Assembly: GCA_020639295.1 (NCBI GenBank)
Contig: JACKGY010000003.1
Span: 1-64,000 of the forward strand
Length of the DNA: 64,000 nucleotides
Direction: 5' to 3'
Source: Planctomycetota bacterium
GTDB taxonomy: Bacteria > Planctomycetota > GCA-002687715 > DRQF01
The notes below the pieces were generated by a model. It did not search any database, was not told where the DNA came from, and worked only from the letters and a program-made list of their open reading frames with translations. A program made the translations under genes and the position numbers. Shown here piece by piece: positions 48,111 to 56,484 of the stretch. Position 1 is the stretch's first letter, and every line of letters begins with the position of its first letter.

Positions 48111-49013
48111 ATGACCGACACCAAGACCCCCCAGCTCAGCGTCGTCGTCCCCAGCGTCAACGGCTGGAGCGATCTCGAGGGCTGCCTCGCGGCGCTCGTG
48201 GCCAATCGGGACCGGGAGCTCGAGATCCTCGTTCCCGACCGCGTCGGCGATGATCTGCGCCACCGTTGCGCCGAGCGCTTTCCCGAGGTGGTGATCCTGC
48301 CGCTCCCGGCCGGCACCACGATCCCGATGATGCGCGCCGCCGCCTTCGATCGCGCCACCGCGCCGGCCGTGGCGGTGATCGAGGATCACGTCCTGGTGCC
48401 GCCGGACTGGGCCGCGCGGATGCTCGCCGCCCTCGCCGAGAGCGACGGCGCGGTGGGGGGCGCGGTCGAGAACGCGGCCACCGAGACCCTGGTCGATCGC
48501 GCCGCCTACCTCTGCGAGTACAGCGCGCTCACGCCGCCCATCCCGGCCGGCGAGGTCGACTGGATCGCCGGCAACAACACGATCTACCGCCGCGATCTGC
48601 TCGCGGCCCGACGCGACCTCTACCACTCGGGAGGCTGGGAAAACCGGCTGCACGACGCCCTCAAGGCCGCGGGCCTGCGGCTCGTCTGCCGGCCGGAGAT
48701 CGTGGTCGGGCACGCGATGCACTACTCGTTCCTCGACTACTTCTCGCAGCGCTACCTCTACGCCCGTTCCTACGCCGGCGCCCGACTCGAGGGCGCGGGC
48801 CTCGGCAAGCGGCTCGTCTACGGCGCCGCCGCCTTCCTGCTGCCGGCGATCCTGTTCCTGCGGATCACCAGCGCCATCTGGAAGAAGGGCCGCGATCGCG
48901 GCACCCTGATCGTCTCCCTGCCGCTCCTGTTCTGCTTCGTCTGCGCCTGGGGTTTCGGCGAGGTGATGGGCTACTGGTTCGGCGCCGGCGACGCGCTGGC
49001 GAAGGTGCGCTGA
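48111..49013 (+). CDS. GT2-like membrane-associated glycosyltransferase
   Basis: 300 residues. LSVVVPSVNGWSDLEGCLAAL opens a GT2 nucleotide-binding half; AVIEDHVLVPPDWAARMLAAL replaces the usual DxD, and VDWIAGNNTIYRRDLL with HDALKAAGLRLVCRPEIVVGH forms the acceptor half. Two hydrophobic helices end the protein (about 240-285). It resembles the protein at 46014, encoded on the other side of the oxidoreductase gene. It is divergent from the oxidoreductase and followed two bases later by the FkbM methyltransferase. Confidence 0.8.
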   Translation: MTDTKTPQLSVVVPSVNGWSDLEGCLAALVANRDRELEILVPDRVGDDLRHRCAERFPEVVILPLPAGTTIPMMRAAAFDRATAPAVAVIEDHVLVPPDWAARMLAALAESDGAVGGAVENAATETLVDRAAYLCEYSALTPPIPAGEVDWIAGNNTIYRRDLLAARRDLYHSGGWENRLHDALKAAGLRLVCRPEIVVGHAMHYSFLDYFSQRYLYARSYAGARLEGAGLGKRLVYGAAAFLLPAILFLRITSAIWKKGRDRGTLIVSLPLLFCFVCAWGFGEVMGYWFGAGDALAKVR

Positions 49014-49014
49014 G

Positions 49015-49803
49015 ATGCTCGCTCAGAAGCTCCGTCGTCTGCTCGAGCTGTTCCGCCTGACCCGGGCCGCCGCCGACCGGCCCTCGCGCAAGCTGATCCG
49101 TGGCTGCTACCTGGACCTCGGCGCCTGTCTCGGTGATCGCGCCGAGATCGAGCTGGCGATGAAGGGCGCGGCCGGCCCGGTCCGTTGCCGCCTCCGGCGC
49201 TGCGACGTGTTCACCCTGGCCGAGATCTTCGCCGAGGGCGTCTACCGGCCGGCGCTGCCCTTGCCGGCGCGGCCCTTCATCGTCGACGCCGGCGCCAACA
49301 TCGGCCTGGCCTCGCTCTGGTTCAAGGCCCGCTGCCCGGAGGCGCGGATCGCCGCCTTCGAGCCCGATGCGGACAACGCCGATCTCGCCCGCCGCAACCT
49401 CGCCGGCCACGCCGGCTGCGCGGTCCACGAGATCGCGCTCGATCGCGTGACCGGTCGCGCGAGTCTCCATCGTGGCGACCATGACGCGGTCCATTCGCTG
49501 GTCGACGACAGCGCCCAGGCCGGGTCGGTGGAGGTCGAGACCCGGACGCTCGCCGACTTCATGGCCTCCTCGGGGGAGTCGAGGATCGACGTCCTCAAGC
49601 TCGACGTCGAGGGCGCCGAGCTCAGGGTCCTCGAGGGCATGGGCGACTGGCTCGACCGCACCACGCTGGTGATCGGCGAGCTGCACGAGGCCTTCGTCTC
49701 CGCCGCCGAGCTGCGCGCCGCGCTCGCGGCCCATGGTCTCGGGCTGGAACTGTTCGATCTGGAGGAGCAGGGCGTGCGCGGCTTCGTGGCCCGCCGGTCC
49801 TGA
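49015..49803 (+). CDS. FkbM-family methyltransferase
   Basis: 262 residues. The SAM-binding motif is FIVDAGANIGLASLWF, followed by AAFEPDADNADLARRNL, and the FkbM-typical C-terminal motif IDVLKLDVEGAELRVLEGM. It would O-methylate a sugar or a related hydroxyl group. ATG 49015 comes one base after the TGA of the preceding glycosyltransferase, so the two are coupled. This fits a glycan-methylation role in the same cluster. Confidence 0.92.
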   Translation: MLAQKLRRLLELFRLTRAAADRPSRKLIRGCYLDLGACLGDRAEIELAMKGAAGPVRCRLRRCDVFTLAEIFAEGVYRPALPLPARPFIVDAGANIGLASLWFKARCPEARIAAFEPDADNADLARRNLAGHAGCAVHEIALDRVTGRASLHRGDHDAVHSLVDDSAQAGSVEVETRTLADFMASSGESRIDVLKLDVEGAELRVLEGMGDWLDRTTLVIGELHEAFVSAAELRAALAAHGLGLELFDLEEQGVRGFVARRS

Positions 49804-49819
49804 CCGTGGAGGGATGCCG

Positions 49820-51097
49820 ATGTCCTCGAGGATGACCCTGCTCCTGGCCTTGATCTGCGCCCTGGGCGCGGCCGGCGGCTGCGCCAAGAAGCTCCGGGAC
49901 CGGATCGACGACCAGGTGGCGGCCGAGCGCTGGATCTACGACGACTACGAGGCCGCCCTCGCCCGGGCGAGGACCGAGCGAAAGCCGCTCTTCGTCCTCT
50001 TCCGCTGCGTCCCGTGACGGGATGGCCGGGAATTCGACGAGCAGGTTGCTCGTGACGACTCCGAGCTGAACGAGGTCCTCGATCGCTTCGTCTGCGCCCG
50101 CCAGCCGCGGATGCGCGGCGTCGATCTCGACCAGTTCCAGTTCGACTTCGACCTCAGCATGATGATCTTCTTCGTGGCGCCCGACGGCACCGTCCTCGGT
50201 CGCTACTGCGCCAGCGGCGCCGACCGGCACCGGCAGAACACCATCGCCGGCCTGCGGCGCGCCGCCGAACGCGCGCTCGAACTCTTCGCCCGCCTCGACG
50301 AGGAACGGGCGGGTCTGGCCGGCAAGAAGAGGCCCTCGCCGGTCGCCCGCGTGGAGGAGCTCGAACACGACCGCATCCGCAAGGTCGAGACCGGCGATCC
50401 GGGCGACGATCAGAACTGCGTCCACTGCCACAACGTCCAGGAGGCGATGAACGCGCTGCTCGAGCGGCGACGGGACTACCATCCCGATCTGGTCGCGGCG
50501 AAGTTTCCCCTGCCGGAGCAGGTCGGTCTGGAGATCGATCCGGACGACGGCGTCCTGATCGCCGGTGTCCGCGCCGACTCGGCGGCGGCGCGGGCCGGAC
50601 TGCGGGTCGGCGACCGTCTGCTGCGGCTCGACGGCCAGCCGCTGATCTCGATCGCCGATGTGACCTGGGCCCTGGGGGCCGTGCCCGATCCGGGTCGGGC
50701 GGTCCTGCTCTACGAGCGCGAGGGCAAGGAACGGGGCGCCGAACTCGAGCTCGCGGCCGGCTGGAAGCCGGCGGATCTGCTCTGGCGCGTTTCGGTGAAC
50801 CGGATGCGCCCCTTCCTCCAGCTCTGGGTCGAGGGTGCCGACGCCGAGGAGCGGGCGAGCCTCGGGATCGGGGACCAGGACATGGCCCTGGTCGTGCGCG
50901 GCGTCTTCGGTCCGGCGGTCCGTGCCGCCGGCATCCGCAAGGACGACGTGATCCGCGCCATCGACGGCCGGCGCGACCTGGTCGATCCCCGCCGTTTCAC
51001 CCTCTTCATCCGCCTGAACCACTTCCAGCGCGGGGCCTCCTTCGTGCTCGAGATCCTGCGCGCCGGCAAGACCCTCGAGCTGACCGTCAAGACCTGA
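49820..51097 (+). CDS. Thioredoxin-like/PDZ lipoprotein, candidate selenoprotein (Sec66 = TGA)
   Basis: 425 residues if TGA at 50015-50017 is read as selenocysteine. ATG 49820 has GGAGGG six bases upstream. Signal peptide with Cys21 as probable lipid site; thioredoxin-like segment about 35-160 with Cys63-Val-Pro-Sec66 (PLFVLFRCVP then RDGREFDEQV); Cys200-x2-Cys203-His204 (CVHCH), a possible c-haem site; PDZ domains about 230-312 and 338-425 (RVGDRLLRLDGQPL; IRKDDVIRAIDG). The same frame stays open, with matching codon bias, on both sides of the TGA, and a SECIS-like hairpin lies at 50037-50053. From memory, public databases hold a planctomycete family called a Trx/PDZ (seleno)protein, with Cys at this place in some members. 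Alternatives: nonsense mutation or sequencing error. Confidence 0.8.
50037..50053 (+). promoter_or_regulatory. Putative bacterial SECIS element
   Basis: Perfect 7-bp stem ACGAGCA / TGCTCGT (50037-50043 and 50047-50053) with a 3-nt loop GGT. The loop's first G is the 27th base after the TGA at 50015-50017. Known bacterial SECIS hairpins lie directly downstream of the UGA and carry a G (often GGU) at the start of the apical loop, which binds SelB; both the spacing and the loop fit. It is part of the coding sequence. Confidence 0.7.
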
Positions 51098-51115
51098 GGC
51101 CCGTCGGCGCCCCCT

Positions 51116-51143
51116 TTGACCGCGGTCGGCGAGGGGCTATCGT
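51116..51143 (+). promoter_or_regulatory. Putative promoter of the MNIO operon, possibly leaderless
   Basis: TTGACC (51116-51121; five of six), 16-bp spacer, TATCGT (51138-51143; four of six). Only six bases separate the -10 hexamer from ATG 51150, with no ribosome-binding site, so the message would begin at the start codon. Confidence 0.5.
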
Positions 51144-51149
51144 CGGCGC

Positions 51150-52031
51150 ATGAGCCCGACTGGCAACTTCCTCGAGCGCGTGCGGTCGCTGCCGCGGCTG
51201 GGCGTCGGCATCTCGACCGAGTACGAGGCCGGTCGTCAGGGACTCTGCCTCCGCGACCTCGTCGCCGAACACGGTGACCTGGTCCGGTTCCTTGAGGTCG
51301 GGGCCGACCTCGCTCGCGGCGTCGACCAGGACACGCGCGACTGGGTCGCGACCGGGCGGCCGACCACCTACCACTTCCTCGACCTGAACCTGGAGCAGGC
51401 GGAGGATCTCGACCCGGCCTGGGTCGACGCCACCGCCGCCCTGGCGCGCGAGCTGCAGGCCTCCTGGCTCTGCGGCGATGCCGGCATCTGGCATCTCGGG
51501 CCTCGTGATCTCGGCCACGGCACCCTGATGCCGCCGATCCTCGTCGCCTCCTCGGCCCGCGACATGGCGGCCAACGTGCGGGCGCTGCGGGAGCGCAGCG
51601 GCTTCGAAATCCTGCCCGAGAACCCGCCGGCGCAGGTCTGGGTCGGCGACCTCGATCTGCTCGACTACTTCGCCCTGATGCTCGAGGAGGCGGACACCGG
51701 CATGCTCCTCGACGTGGCCCATCTCGCCATCCACCAGGAGGCGATGGGGCGGGAACCGCTCGACGGTCTCGACGGCTTCCCGCTCGAACGGGTGATCGAG
51801 ATCCACGTCGCCGGCGGGCGCTACTACGAGTTCGGCGGCCGGCGTTTCATCGAGGATGATCACGGCCTCGAGATCCTGGACGCGACCTGGCGCATCCACG
51901 ACTACCTGCTCGAACGGGCCTCCAATCTGAAGGCGATCGTCCTGGAGGCGGAGCGCAATCCGATCGCCGGCGTGGCGCCGATCTTCGCGCGTCTCGCCGC
52001 CGGCTTCGGGCCGGAGCGCGGAGCGTCATGA
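51150..52031 (+). CDS. MNIO-family (DUF692) iron enzyme
   Basis: 293 residues of the DUF692 family, now called multinuclear non-haem iron-dependent oxidative enzymes, TIM-barrel proteins such as MbnB and TglH that modify cysteine or other residues of small precursor peptides. Candidate metal ligands follow the family order: His75 (TTYHFLDLN), Asp110, Glu157-Asn158 (LPENPP), Asp188 and His191 (LLDVAHLAIHQ), His219 (EIHVAGG), Asp237-His238 (IEDDHGLEI). The common HLAGH motif is HVAGG here. ATG 51150; the stop overlaps the start of the next gene (ATGA at 52028-52031), the usual partner arrangement. Confidence 0.88.
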   Translation: MSPTGNFLERVRSLPRLGVGISTEYEAGRQGLCLRDLVAEHGDLVRFLEVGADLARGVDQDTRDWVATGRPTTYHFLDLNLEQAEDLDPAWVDATAALARELQASWLCGDAGIWHLGPRDLGHGTLMPPILVASSARDMAANVRALRERSGFEILPENPPAQVWVGDLDLLDYFALMLEEADTGMLLDVAHLAIHQEAMGREPLDGLDGFPLERVIEIHVAGGRYYEFGGRRFIEDDHGLEILDATWRIHDYLLERASNLKAIVLEAERNPIAGVAPIFARLAAGFGPERGAS

Positions 52032-52837
52032 ACCATCGCCTGCTCCAGCGCACGCTGTTCCGGATGTTCTTCGACCCGCTGCTGCGCGGCCGGGTCCTCG
52101 CCGGCGAGCGCGCGGTCGAGCCCGGCCTGACCGAGGCCGAGTTCGCCCTCCTGGCGCGCCTCGATCCCCTGGCGCTGGCGGCCGATCCCGGCGACGCGCG
52201 CCGGCGTCAGCTCCTCGGCAACCTCCTGACCGAGTTTCCGCTCACCGCGGCCTTCGCGCCCGATGCCTGGCGGAAGCGGGGTCTGCCCGAGGCCTTTCCG
52301 ACCTCGTCCTACTTCCACGATGCGCTCGGGGACGATCGACCCCTGCCGCTCGCCTTCGCCGACTTCCTCCTCGACCGCTTCGGTGACGGCGATGGCCTGG
52401 CGCGGGACTTCCTGCGTCTCGAGGTGGCCATGGCCCGATGCCGTCGTGATCCCGGCGCGCGACCGGTGCTCGTCGACGACCAGGTCCAGCTCGCGCCCGG
52501 CCGCGCCCTGCACCCCGCTCCGGATGGTCTGGCCGAGACGGCGTCCGCGGCTCGGGCCGCGATGGCGCGCGGTGAGGCTCCGACCGGGCCGCGCCGGTTC
52601 GGCGCGGCGACCGGGCGCCTGCTCCTCGTCCGCCAGGAACCCGCCAACCCCTGGGCGCTGCCGGAAGTGACCATCGAGGAATTAAGTCCGGCCGTCGCCG
52701 GGCTGCTCGAGCGCGCTCTTCGGCCTCTCGACCGAGCCGCGCGCCGGCGCTACGCCGAGGGGCTCGGCGCCGACGCCGGGACGGTCGAGAGCTTCGTGGC
52801 CGAGCTGGTGGCGGAAGGCGTCCTGATCAGATCGTGA
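52028..52837 (+). CDS. Probable MNIO partner protein
   Basis: 269 residues, translationally coupled to the MNIO gene by ATGA. No signal peptide or membrane helix. It opens with a helical part (LLQRTLFRMFFDPLLRGRVL) and LLGNLLTEFPLTAAFAPDAW, which is loosely like the N-terminal domain of partner proteins of the HvfC/BufC/TglI kind; these bind the precursor peptide for the MNIO enzyme. The C-terminal half contains LLLVRQEPANPWALPEVTIEELSPA, a region compatible with precursor binding. Assignment rests on position and general resemblance. Its 3' end overlaps the convergent MBL gene by 11 bp. Confidence 0.65.
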   Translation: MNHRLLQRTLFRMFFDPLLRGRVLAGERAVEPGLTEAEFALLARLDPLALAADPGDARRRQLLGNLLTEFPLTAAFAPDAWRKRGLPEAFPTSSYFHDALGDDRPLPLAFADFLLDRFGDGDGLARDFLRLEVAMARCRRDPGARPVLVDDQVQLAPGRALHPAPDGLAETASAARAAMARGEAPTGPRRFGAATGRLLLVRQEPANPWALPEVTIEELSPAVAGLLERALRPLDRAARRRYAEGLGADAGTVESFVAELVAEGVLIRS

Positions 52838-53642
52838 TGACCATGCCCTGACGGGCGGCGCGGGTGGCGGCGAAGAGCTCCTGGCCGCGTTTCTCGATCT
52901 CGCGGCAGGCCTCGTCGTCGTGGGAGGGATCGTGGCTGAACAGGATCAACTCCCCGACCCCGGCCTCGCGCGCGAGGCGCGCGCCCTCGGCGAAGGTGCT
53001 GTGGCCCCAGCCCTGCTTGCCGCGCTCGTATTCGGCGGGCGTGTACTGGGCGTCGTAGACCAGGAGCTGCGCGCCCCGGGAGAACTCGACGAGCTGCCGG
53101 TTCATCTGCGGCGGCTCGTGTTCGGTGTCGGTGGCGAAGACCAGGGCGCGGTCGTTCTCGTCGAGCCGGAAGCCGGTCGACTCCTGGGGGTGGGGGAGCG
53201 GGATCGAGCGCAGGACCGCGTCGCCCACCGACCAGGCCTTCTGGTGGTCGAGGCGCTCGAACCGGGCCAGGCCGATCATCGCCTCCAGGCCGACCGGGAA
53301 GTAGGGCGGGGACATCTGCCCGGCCAGGAAGCGCTCGGCGTCCTTGCTGCAGTAGACGTTGATCCGGTAGTCGGGGTGATAGGCCGGGGCGAAGAAGGGA
53401 AAGCCCTGGATGTGGTCCCAGTGGGCATGGGTCAGGAACAGGTGGACGACACGCGCGTGACCGTCGGGATCGGCCAGCATCGCGTTGCCCAGTTCCCTGA
53501 TGCCGCTGCCGGCATCGAGGACGACGAGCTCGCGGGTCGATTCCAGCTCGACGCTCAGACAGGGCGTGTTGCCGCCGAACTCGACGTAGCGAGCGCCCGA
53601 AGTCGGCGTGCTTCCTCGTGTTCCCCAGAACTTGACCTTCAT
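52827..53642 (-). CDS. MBL-fold metallohydrolase (phosphodiesterase-like)
   Basis: 271 residues. KVKFWGTRGSTPTSGARYVEFGGNTPCLSVEL is the typical start of MBL proteins related to RNase Z and cyclic-nucleotide phosphodiesterases. Metal motifs: THAHWDHIQGFPFF, ALVFATDTEHEPP, QGWGHSTFAEGARLA and LFSHDPSHDD. It probably hydrolyses a phosphodiester; the CAAX-free, soluble form is cytosolic. ATG 53642 has AAAGG upstream. Its 3' end overlaps that of the MNIO partner gene. Confidence 0.88.
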   Translation of the reverse strand: MKVKFWGTRGSTPTSGARYVEFGGNTPCLSVELESTRELVVLDAGSGIRELGNAMLADPDGHARVVHLFLTHAHWDHIQGFPFFAPAYHPDYRINVYCSKDAERFLAGQMSPPYFPVGLEAMIGLARFERLDHQKAWSVGDAVLRSIPLPHPQESTGFRLDENDRALVFATDTEHEPPQMNRQLVEFSRGAQLLVYDAQYTPAEYERGKQGWGHSTFAEGARLAREAGVGELILFSHDPSHDDEACREIEKRGQELFAATRAARQGMVITI

Positions 53643-53831
53643 CGACCACCTTTCGCCCGTTGCCGGCCGGACGCCCGCAGATTACAAGAAGGGTCGGCGA
53701 TCGCGCAAGCCTGCCCGGCGGTCGGGTGACGACCCCACCGCCCTTCGCGTCCGCCGAGCTTCTCGCGAGACCCGCTCCCGAAGGGGGGCGCCGGGGCGCG
53801 TGGCTTTCCATGGCGGCACGGAGGATCGACG

Positions 53832-56477
53832 ATGGCACGGATCGGAATCGCCCTGGTGGTCGTCGTCGTGGCCGCCGCCGCCTTCTTCCTCTACCGTTTC
53901 CTCGACGACGAAGGCCGTGGGCTCGAAGGGCAGGGCCGCGGTGGCGAGGCCGCGTCCGCCGAGCGCGAACGCGAGAACGCCGGCATCCGCCGTCACGGCG
54001 GCGGCGCGACCGACGAGAGCACCGTCGCCCAGGGCGGCGAGGAGACCGAGGAGGTCTTGCCCGGCAGTGGCCGGCTGCGTGGCCAGGTGGTGCGGCGGGG
54101 GGAGAGCCTCGGTCTGGCCGAGGTCGAGCTGATCCTGCGCGCCGCGGACGATCGGGTCGTCGCCCGGGCCCGATCCGACAAGGACGGCCTCTTCGCCCTG
54201 GTCATCGAGGGGCCCCGACCCGCGGCCCGACTCCTGGCCCATGGGCCGGGACTCGGACTCGACCCGCGTTCCGTTCCCGCCGCACCGGAGGGCGAGGACC
54301 TCGACCTCGGCCGCCTGGAGCTCGATCCCGTCGTCGCCGTCACCGGCCAGGTCGTCGCCGAGGACAAGAAGCCGATCGCCGGGGCGCGGGTCGCGCTCTA
54401 CCGGCAGGAGAAGCTCGACATCACCCGCTACGACATCGTCGCGGTCTTCGCCGCCGTCTTCGACGAGAGCCCGCCGGTCCTCGAGACCGAGACCGACGAG
54501 AGCGGTCACTTCCGTTTCGACGACGTCCCGGCTCGCTACTGGGTGATCATGGCCGAGGCCGAGGGCCGCGGCCGGAAGTTCTCCAGGGGCGTCGACGCCA
54601 AGCCGGGCCATCCGGCCGATCTCCTGATCACGCTCGGTGAGGCCTGCGCGGTCGCGGGCATCGTCAAGGACGAGCAGGGCCATCCCGTGGCCGATGCCCT
54701 GGTCCTCGCCCTGTCGCCGCCGGAGAGCACCGAGATGATCATGCGCAGCTTCAAGCAGCGCAGCGGCGCCGATGGTCGCTTCCGCTTCGAGTCCCTCGCC
54801 AAGGGCCACGTCCAGTTCCTCTGCCGGGCCGCGGGCCGGGTGCCGCTGAACGCGGTCTTCACCGAACTGCCGCGCGAGGACGGAGACATCGAGATCATCC
54901 TCGGCCCCGAGGGCGAGGTCGAAGGCCGCGTCTACGACCGCTCGACCGACAAGGGACTGGCGGGAGCGGAGGTGATCGCGCTTCAATGGCAGAGCGGCGT
55001 GATGGTCATGGTCGAGACCGATGCCGAGGGTGGCTACCAGCTCCGCGGCATGCCTCGCCAGGGTGAGCTCTATCTCATGGCGCGCAAGGCGGGCTACTCC
55101 CTGCCGGAATCCCGCGACGGTGAATCGGGCATGTTCGGACTGCCGGGCATCACCATCCAGGAGAGCGAACTGGCGACCGGACAGCTCCGCCGCGACATCG
55201 CGATGGTCGGCGGCGCGAGCGTCAGCGGTCGCGTCTACGACCGCAAGACGGGGCTCGGCATCGCCGGGGCCAAGGTCCGCTATTTCGGACGCGGTTTCTT
55301 CTTCGGGGTGACCAAGTCCGAGGCGACCGAGACGATCACCGACGAGAACGGCCACTACGAGCTGAAAGGCCTGCCGGAGGGCGGCTTCCAGATCGGCGCC
55401 CGCGCGCTCGGCTACTTCATGCCGGCCCCCGAGGGTTCCGAGGACGAGGACTACTTCGACTTCTTCGGCGGCGACGGCGACGGCGACGAGCGTGGTCTCG
55501 TGGCCGGCCAGGTCCTGACCGACGTCGACATCGTCCTGGAGAAGGGCGTCGCGATCTCGGGCCGTGTCGTCGACCCCAAGGACAAGGGCCTACCCGGCGC
55601 CGAGGTGGTCTGGTACCCGGTCGAAGGTGGGCGCATGTCGCGCATGGGCATGATGGACCCCGAAGGGCAGAAGTTCACCTGCGATGACCAGGGCCGCTTT
55701 CGTTTCCAGGGGCTGCCGCCGCAGACCAAGATCAGCCTGCGCGCCCGCCATCGGAGCTTCCCCGGTACCCAGGGCCTCGAAGTCGAGCTACGGGACGTCG
55801 ACCAGGACGGTCTCGTCGTCCACCTCCTGGCCGGAGGCTCCCTGAGCGGTCGCCTGCTCCACGCGAACGGAACGCCCGCGGCCGGCATCGAACTCGACAT
55901 CTCCTTCGCCGAAGGAGGTTTCGGTTTCGGGATCTTCGGCAGCTTCGACTCCTTCGAGTCCAACACCAGATTCACGACCGACGCCCAGGGCGGCTTCAAC
56001 TTCGAAGACTTGCCGCCCGGCGAGCACGGGGTCTCGCTCTCCTCCGATGATCTGGAAGGCGAGATCCTGCGCGACGACTCGCGCCAGGTGACCATCGCCA
56101 CCGGGGAACGTCGGCGTCAGGATCTGCACCTGGAGAAGACCGCCACCATCAGCGGCCGCGTTCTCGATCCCGAGGGCCGTGCCAAGGCCGAGGTCATGGT
56201 GCAGGCCTCGATGCTGGGTGACGGTGATGGATCTCTCGAGGGGCGGCACGGCTGGGCCCAGACCGACGAGCAGGGCCACTTCGTGATCAGCGGGCTCCGC
56301 TTCGAACGCGAGTACGAGCTCAGCGCCGACGTCTGGGGTCCGGGTGAGGCGACGGCTGACGAGCCGGACGGCATGGTGGAGATGGTCCCCACCCATCGGG
56401 GCGCGCTCAAGCCGGTGGCCAGCGGCGCGCGGGAGGTCGTCATCCACCTGACCGTGGTCTCGAAGGACGAGCACTGA
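53832..56477 (+). CDS. Large membrane-anchored protein of carboxypeptidase-regulatory-like repeats
   Basis: 881 residues. One N-terminal membrane helix (about 4-21, IGIALVVVVVAAAAFFLYRF), a charged linker, then about eight prealbumin-like beta domains of the carboxypeptidase-D regulatory type. Repeating marks include ITGQVVAEDKKPIAGARVALY-like openings and D-x-D-G-x-F/Y-x-L/F turns (ETDESGHFRFDDVP, DENGHYELKGLP, TDAQGGFNFEDLP, TDEQGHFVISGL). It lacks an enzymatic domain and probably works outside the cytoplasm in adhesion or envelope structure. GGAGG precedes ATG 53832 at 7 nt. Confidence 0.85.
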   Translation: MARIGIALVVVVVAAAAFFLYRFLDDEGRGLEGQGRGGEAASAERERENAGIRRHGGGATDESTVAQGGEETEEVLPGSGRLRGQVVRRGESLGLAEVELILRAADDRVVARARSDKDGLFALVIEGPRPAARLLAHGPGLGLDPRSVPAAPEGEDLDLGRLELDPVVAVTGQVVAEDKKPIAGARVALYRQEKLDITRYDIVAVFAAVFDESPPVLETETDESGHFRFDDVPARYWVIMAEAEGRGRKFSRGVDAKPGHPADLLITLGEACAVAGIVKDEQGHPVADALVLALSPPESTEMIMRSFKQRSGADGRFRFESLAKGHVQFLCRAAGRVPLNAVFTELPREDGDIEIILGPEGEVEGRVYDRSTDKGLAGAEVIALQWQSGVMVMVETDAEGGYQLRGMPRQGELYLMARKAGYSLPESRDGESGMFGLPGITIQESELATGQLRRDIAMVGGASVSGRVYDRKTGLGIAGAKVRYFGRGFFFGVTKSEATETITDENGHYELKGLPEGGFQIGARALGYFMPAPEGSEDEDYFDFFGGDGDGDERGLVAGQVLTDVDIVLEKGVAISGRVVDPKDKGLPGAEVVWYPVEGGRMSRMGMMDPEGQKFTCDDQGRFRFQGLPPQTKISLRARHRSFPGTQGLEVELRDVDQDGLVVHLLAGGSLSGRLLHANGTPAAGIELDISFAEGGFGFGIFGSFDSFESNTRFTTDAQGGFNFEDLPPGEHGVSLSSDDLEGEILRDDSRQVTIATGERRRQDLHLEKTATISGRVLDPEGRAKAEVMVQASMLGDGDGSLEGRHGWAQTDEQGHFVISGLRFEREYELSADVWGPGEATADEPDGMVEMVPTHRGALKPVASGAREVVIHLTVVSKDEH

Positions 56478-56484
56478 ATCGCGG

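Noticed and set aside
49820..51097. Pseudogene split by a nonsense codon into two separate genes (49820-50017 and 50111-51097)
   Set aside because: The frame is continuous and coding-like across the TGA, which sits exactly at a redox-motif position with a SECIS-like hairpin after it. ATG 50111 has no ribosome-binding site and lies inside the thioredoxin-like domain. A sequencing error remains possible.
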